Below are positions 60,901 to 64,000 of a DNA stretch of 64,000 nt, piece after piece. The position numbers were made by a program, and so were the translations under genes. The stretch is from positions 154,563 to 218,562 of the forward strand of contig VWYX01000934.1 in the NCBI GenBank assembly GCA_013396525.1, given 5' to 3'. Within the stretch, counting starts at the first letter, position 1. Every line of letters starts with the position of its first letter. The notes under the pieces are model-generated. The model saw nothing but the letters and a program-made list of their open reading frames with translations. It had not been told where the DNA came from and ran no database searches. The stretch comes from Chaetorhynchus papuensis. Lineage: Eukaryota > Chordata > Aves > Passeriformes > Rhipiduridae.

Positions 60901-63676
60901 TAGGAATCAAAGGGCTCAACTGCACTACTGAAACAGGCTCTGGTGTGCTGATTTCTCTGAAGCCACCCAAGATAAATGAGCTGAGGTAGAGACAGGGCAG
61001 AATACAAAGCTTTGTCTGAAAGCTAAGGAAAAAACCCAAATCAACTTAAAAAGGCTCAAAAACAATCATAAAACTTTTTAACTTGGCTGCAAGGAAGACT
61101 TATCTAGAAGATAAAATACAAGCAGAGAAAGGGAGATAAATGAAATTTTTCACTTGTTTCGGGTTCCATGACCATCAAAACAGTCTTTATTTTGTGTCAC
61201 AGATGAACAGAATGAAATGTTTGGTTCATTTCTTTCTGTTTGTAGAGAGTCGCTCGGACGTGCATTTAAATTGCTTTGGGTTCTTATTTTTCCTCCCTCT
61301 CCTTAATGCTCCACTGTAAAGTTATGCCAATATGTATCAATTGTTTTTGTCCTTGCCTTTACTTGCTTGTATTTTGAATTTTAGTAAAGCTAAAATAGCT
61401 TGTTTTGTTTGCATAATGTTTCCGATGGCATTCCATATTATCTTTCCAGCACAGTAAATTGTATTACTGGTTGATAAAATCTTACAGTTGTTTGGTTTTT
61501 TAATCACAATTTAAAAAAAAATAAATGCAGGTCTGTATCTGGAGGCAACACCAACAACATATAACCAGTTCAAGGGAAATTTTGTAAGATCATTTAAAAA
61601 TCAATTTTTTAATATAAGAAATTTGACATTGTTTTTTCAAGTGGATTTAATGAAAGTATTTGGCACCTTGCTTTTGGTTTGTGCATTATTTGGGATCTCT
61701 GTTGGTGAATGTTAGCGTGGTGCTGTGTTCTTCTGCACCTACAGAATTTTACCTGCGGGTATTTTTAATAATTGTACTGGGAGCCACAGCACCATTTCTG
61801 TCAAATATCAGCTTCCCTATGCCTAAAGCCTCTATATCATTGGAAGTTTGAGATTTAATAGTTCTGCTGAGCTGAAAGTGGGAGTAATACCATCATCAAA
61901 AGCAAACCACTCCTGTTTTCTTGGTATGGCTCTGTTCTAATTCAGAAAGGACCGAGACAAAAAAAATACTGCTACTGTAATATTTTTCTGTAACATCCCC
62001 ACCATGGAACACGGGTAGCCCAGCAGAGTTAGAACTTCTCTCTGTGATGTTGTCTGACACTGGTACTTGCTGGATCTCCATGTGTCCTGTGCTGATGGTT
62101 GTAAATAAATTGCTTTTAGTTCAAATGTGGCACTAGTCAATATTGAAGTGTATCATGGTGGCTTAGTTGTTCTGATAATGTTCTGACTGCATCGTGCTGC
62201 TGATGTCTTGCACAGATAGGGCAGAGAGAAAGAAGATGAGTCTAGGGCTGGAAAACTTATGGGTTTGGATAAAATTGAATATCTGACACATTTCCCTTCT
62301 GAAAAGCTGCAGAGAAGATTTTGTAGTCTTTCAATGCAGAACAAGGACTAATTTCAAACCTTGAAGGTTTGTTGGGAAACAGAGCTGTGATTTTTTGGAA
62401 GCTCTGTAATTTTAAGAATAGCTTCTCCATAACGCTGAATTGTGTAATGTAGAAAAACTGGGTATAATATGTGGATTTCATCACTGCTTTTCTGAGAGGA
62501 ATTGCTGTAAAGGCACAGCATTTCCCCACTCTAAGAAACTGAGGAACTCCGGCCTTTGATTCTGCTGCCACAGCCACACAGGTGTGCTGAAATAATCAAG
62601 TTTGTTGTTACTTTCTGATAGCAAACCGTACTTACAGGGTTTTTTTCCTCCATGTAACCTCCTTTTCCTCTCCTAGAATTGTCAGGAGGAAACTGAGAGA
62701 ATTTTTCCCTTCCTATAACTGATCATACTGCTAGTACAGTGGGATTTGTGTGGACAAAGTGGTCAGTGGAGTGTGGGGTTTGTGTTTTGTGGGGGTATTG
62801 TGGGGTCACTCTTCCCATGAGGGAATTCCCTCTGTGCCCACACAGTGCTGATTCTCTGGCTCTCAGCAAGCAGGACAATTTCACCAGGCCATGGAATGGG
62901 GTCAGCTGCAGCCCCCAGTGCCAGTCAGATGCCTGCCTTCCCTGGGTGCCTGATACTGCCATCCTCCTCAAGGACTACTGAGGCACAACATGGTTTTAAT
63001 TTTTAAAAAAACCCCAAAATACTTTTTTGTTCATACTTGTACACTTTTATAGGACATACAGTATTGTACTTCAGAGACTAAAAATTAAATGTGTTGTAAA
63101 TATCACATTTTACCCATTTTTTGACTATGGTTTCTGTCATCTTTCTCAGCTAGAAGATTTCTTTCCGTCATCCCTCACCAGTCTAGTTTTTAGTGACTTG
63201 GCCAGAAGATTATTTAATCTGTTTTATATAAACTTTGACATGATACAATGAGGCATAAATATAATGCTTAAAAACTTGATTTCAGTATCATTTTAATATA
63301 AAGGATCTTTTACAAAGCTGTATTGTGCAGTGCAAAGCATCAAGGCTTTCATCCATCTTTATTGTTCCTCATTTAGGCCCAGATCCACACTTGCATGCCA
63401 GATGGCAACTGCAGAGGAGTTTCAAGTTATAGCAGCAATAGATGAGAGGATAAGTGCCTCTTGAGGAAGGAAAGCCAGATTGCATATTCCTTTCAATTGC
63501 ACCTGATGACTTATTGCTAGTCACTAATTGGTTTGTCCATACACAGGCAATTCAGAATCCAGCAGCAGTGCCTGACTTTATCAGGAGCTCTGTTTTTCCT
63601 GCAGAGATCACTGGTAAAATAAACCCCTGCAGAGAAAAATATTTTATATGAAGCTCTGGGAAAAGCAGACCTAAGG
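57911..63676. other. Region upstream of NMNAT3, no gene recognised
   Basis: About 5.8 kb. In the conserved mammalian order the next gene is CLSTN2, but I see none of its coding sequence here. Only small duplications (59981-60014 and a TTTGTA triplet repeat near 60264-60286) stand out. Confidence 0.6.
59981..60014. repeat. Exact 17-bp tandem duplication
   Basis: GATGCCCCTTTGCAAGG occurs twice back to back with no mismatch, which suggests a recent slippage or duplication event. Confidence 0.97.
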
Positions 63677-63790
63677 GGTTTTTTTGGTTGTTGGTTTTTT
63701 TGTTGTCTTGCTTTTTTTTTTGGTTTTTGGGTTTTGTTTTGGTTTGGATTTTTGTTTGTTTGTTTGTGGGTTTTTTTGTTTTTTTTTTTT
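63677..63790. repeat. T/G-only low-complexity tract
   Basis: About 110 bases almost wholly T and G, with T-runs up to 12 and GGTTTT/TTTG units. No retroelement body is recognised beside it. Confidence 0.93.
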
Positions 63791-64000
63791 ACTTTTCATA
63801 ACTACTGTGTCAAGATTTTTTCCTTCAGGAAAGCCAGGAAATCTTGTGTAACTGTCATTGTTAGTTATTATTGCAAAATAGTGTAGCTGGCTGTGATGTG
63901 CTAACAGTTGACAATATATGCATATTTAAAACAGAGACAGAAATGATAAGTAGAGCTTGGTCTATTTTTTCATTAGATATATGAATGTTTTCATAAAAAT

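Noticed and set aside
57911..64000. CLSTN2 first exon, expected by synteny beyond NMNAT3
   Set aside because: No signal peptide or cadherin-type coding sequence was found on the plus strand; it probably lies further right.
1..64000. CRISPR arrays, prokaryotic operons, phage or tRNA/rRNA genes
   Set aside because: No spaced repeat arrays, no ribosomal RNA segments and no tRNA cloverleaf were noticed; the window is ordinary vertebrate chromosomal DNA.

Overview
This window is vertebrate nuclear DNA, most likely avian. It is AT-rich with long introns and little coding sequence. It carries several old CR1-type LINE 3' tails typical of bird genomes, a CpG island, microsatellites, and one short run of Ns inside a microsatellite. 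The species cannot be fixed from the sequence alone. There are no prokaryotic or operon features. Most long reading frames are chance frames in introns and intergenic DNA.

Three protein-coding genes were found by piecing together exons that keep family sequence, frame and GT/AG splice sites. All three lie on the minus strand in a head-to-tail array. (1) RBP2 (cellular retinol-binding protein II): exons 2 and 1 at 1648-1826 and 4668-4740. Its exons 3 and 4 lie beyond the left edge. (2) RBP1 (cellular retinol-binding protein I): a complete four-exon coding sequence at 20613-36068, 135 aa. (3) NMNAT3 (NMN/NaMN adenylyltransferase 3): a complete four-coding-exon gene at 37565-49020, 269 aa, plus part of its 5' UTR. 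A CpG island at about 57450-57910 with minus-strand splice donors is the probable NMNAT3 promoter and non-coding first exon. The order RBP2-RBP1-NMNAT3, all in one orientation, matches the conserved block on human chromosome 3q.

Layout: 1-4740 RBP2 5' half with a TATA box and an HNF4/DR1-like site just upstream; 4.9-20.4 kb intergenic, with an interrupted GGAA/GGGA array at 11.9-12.1 kb; 20.4-36.1 kb RBP1; 36.1-37.3 kb a short gap holding the RBP1 promoter and the NMNAT3 poly(A) region; 37.3-57.9 kb NMNAT3; 57.9-64 kb apparently intergenic. RBP1 and RBP2 are cytosolic retinoid chaperones (general tissue and intestinal roles). NMNAT3 makes NAD+, mainly in mitochondria in mammals. I see no functional link between them beyond conserved neighbourhood.

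No exotic new system was found. The points most worth a second look are an overlapping out-of-frame uORF on the NMNAT3 start codon, an AATAAA inside the last NMNAT3 codons, a strongly diverged NMNAT3 linker exon, the DR1 site at the RBP2 promoter, a CR1 tail abutting an NMNAT3 splice acceptor, and a 67-bp uninterrupted purine-pyrimidine alternation beside the CpG island.
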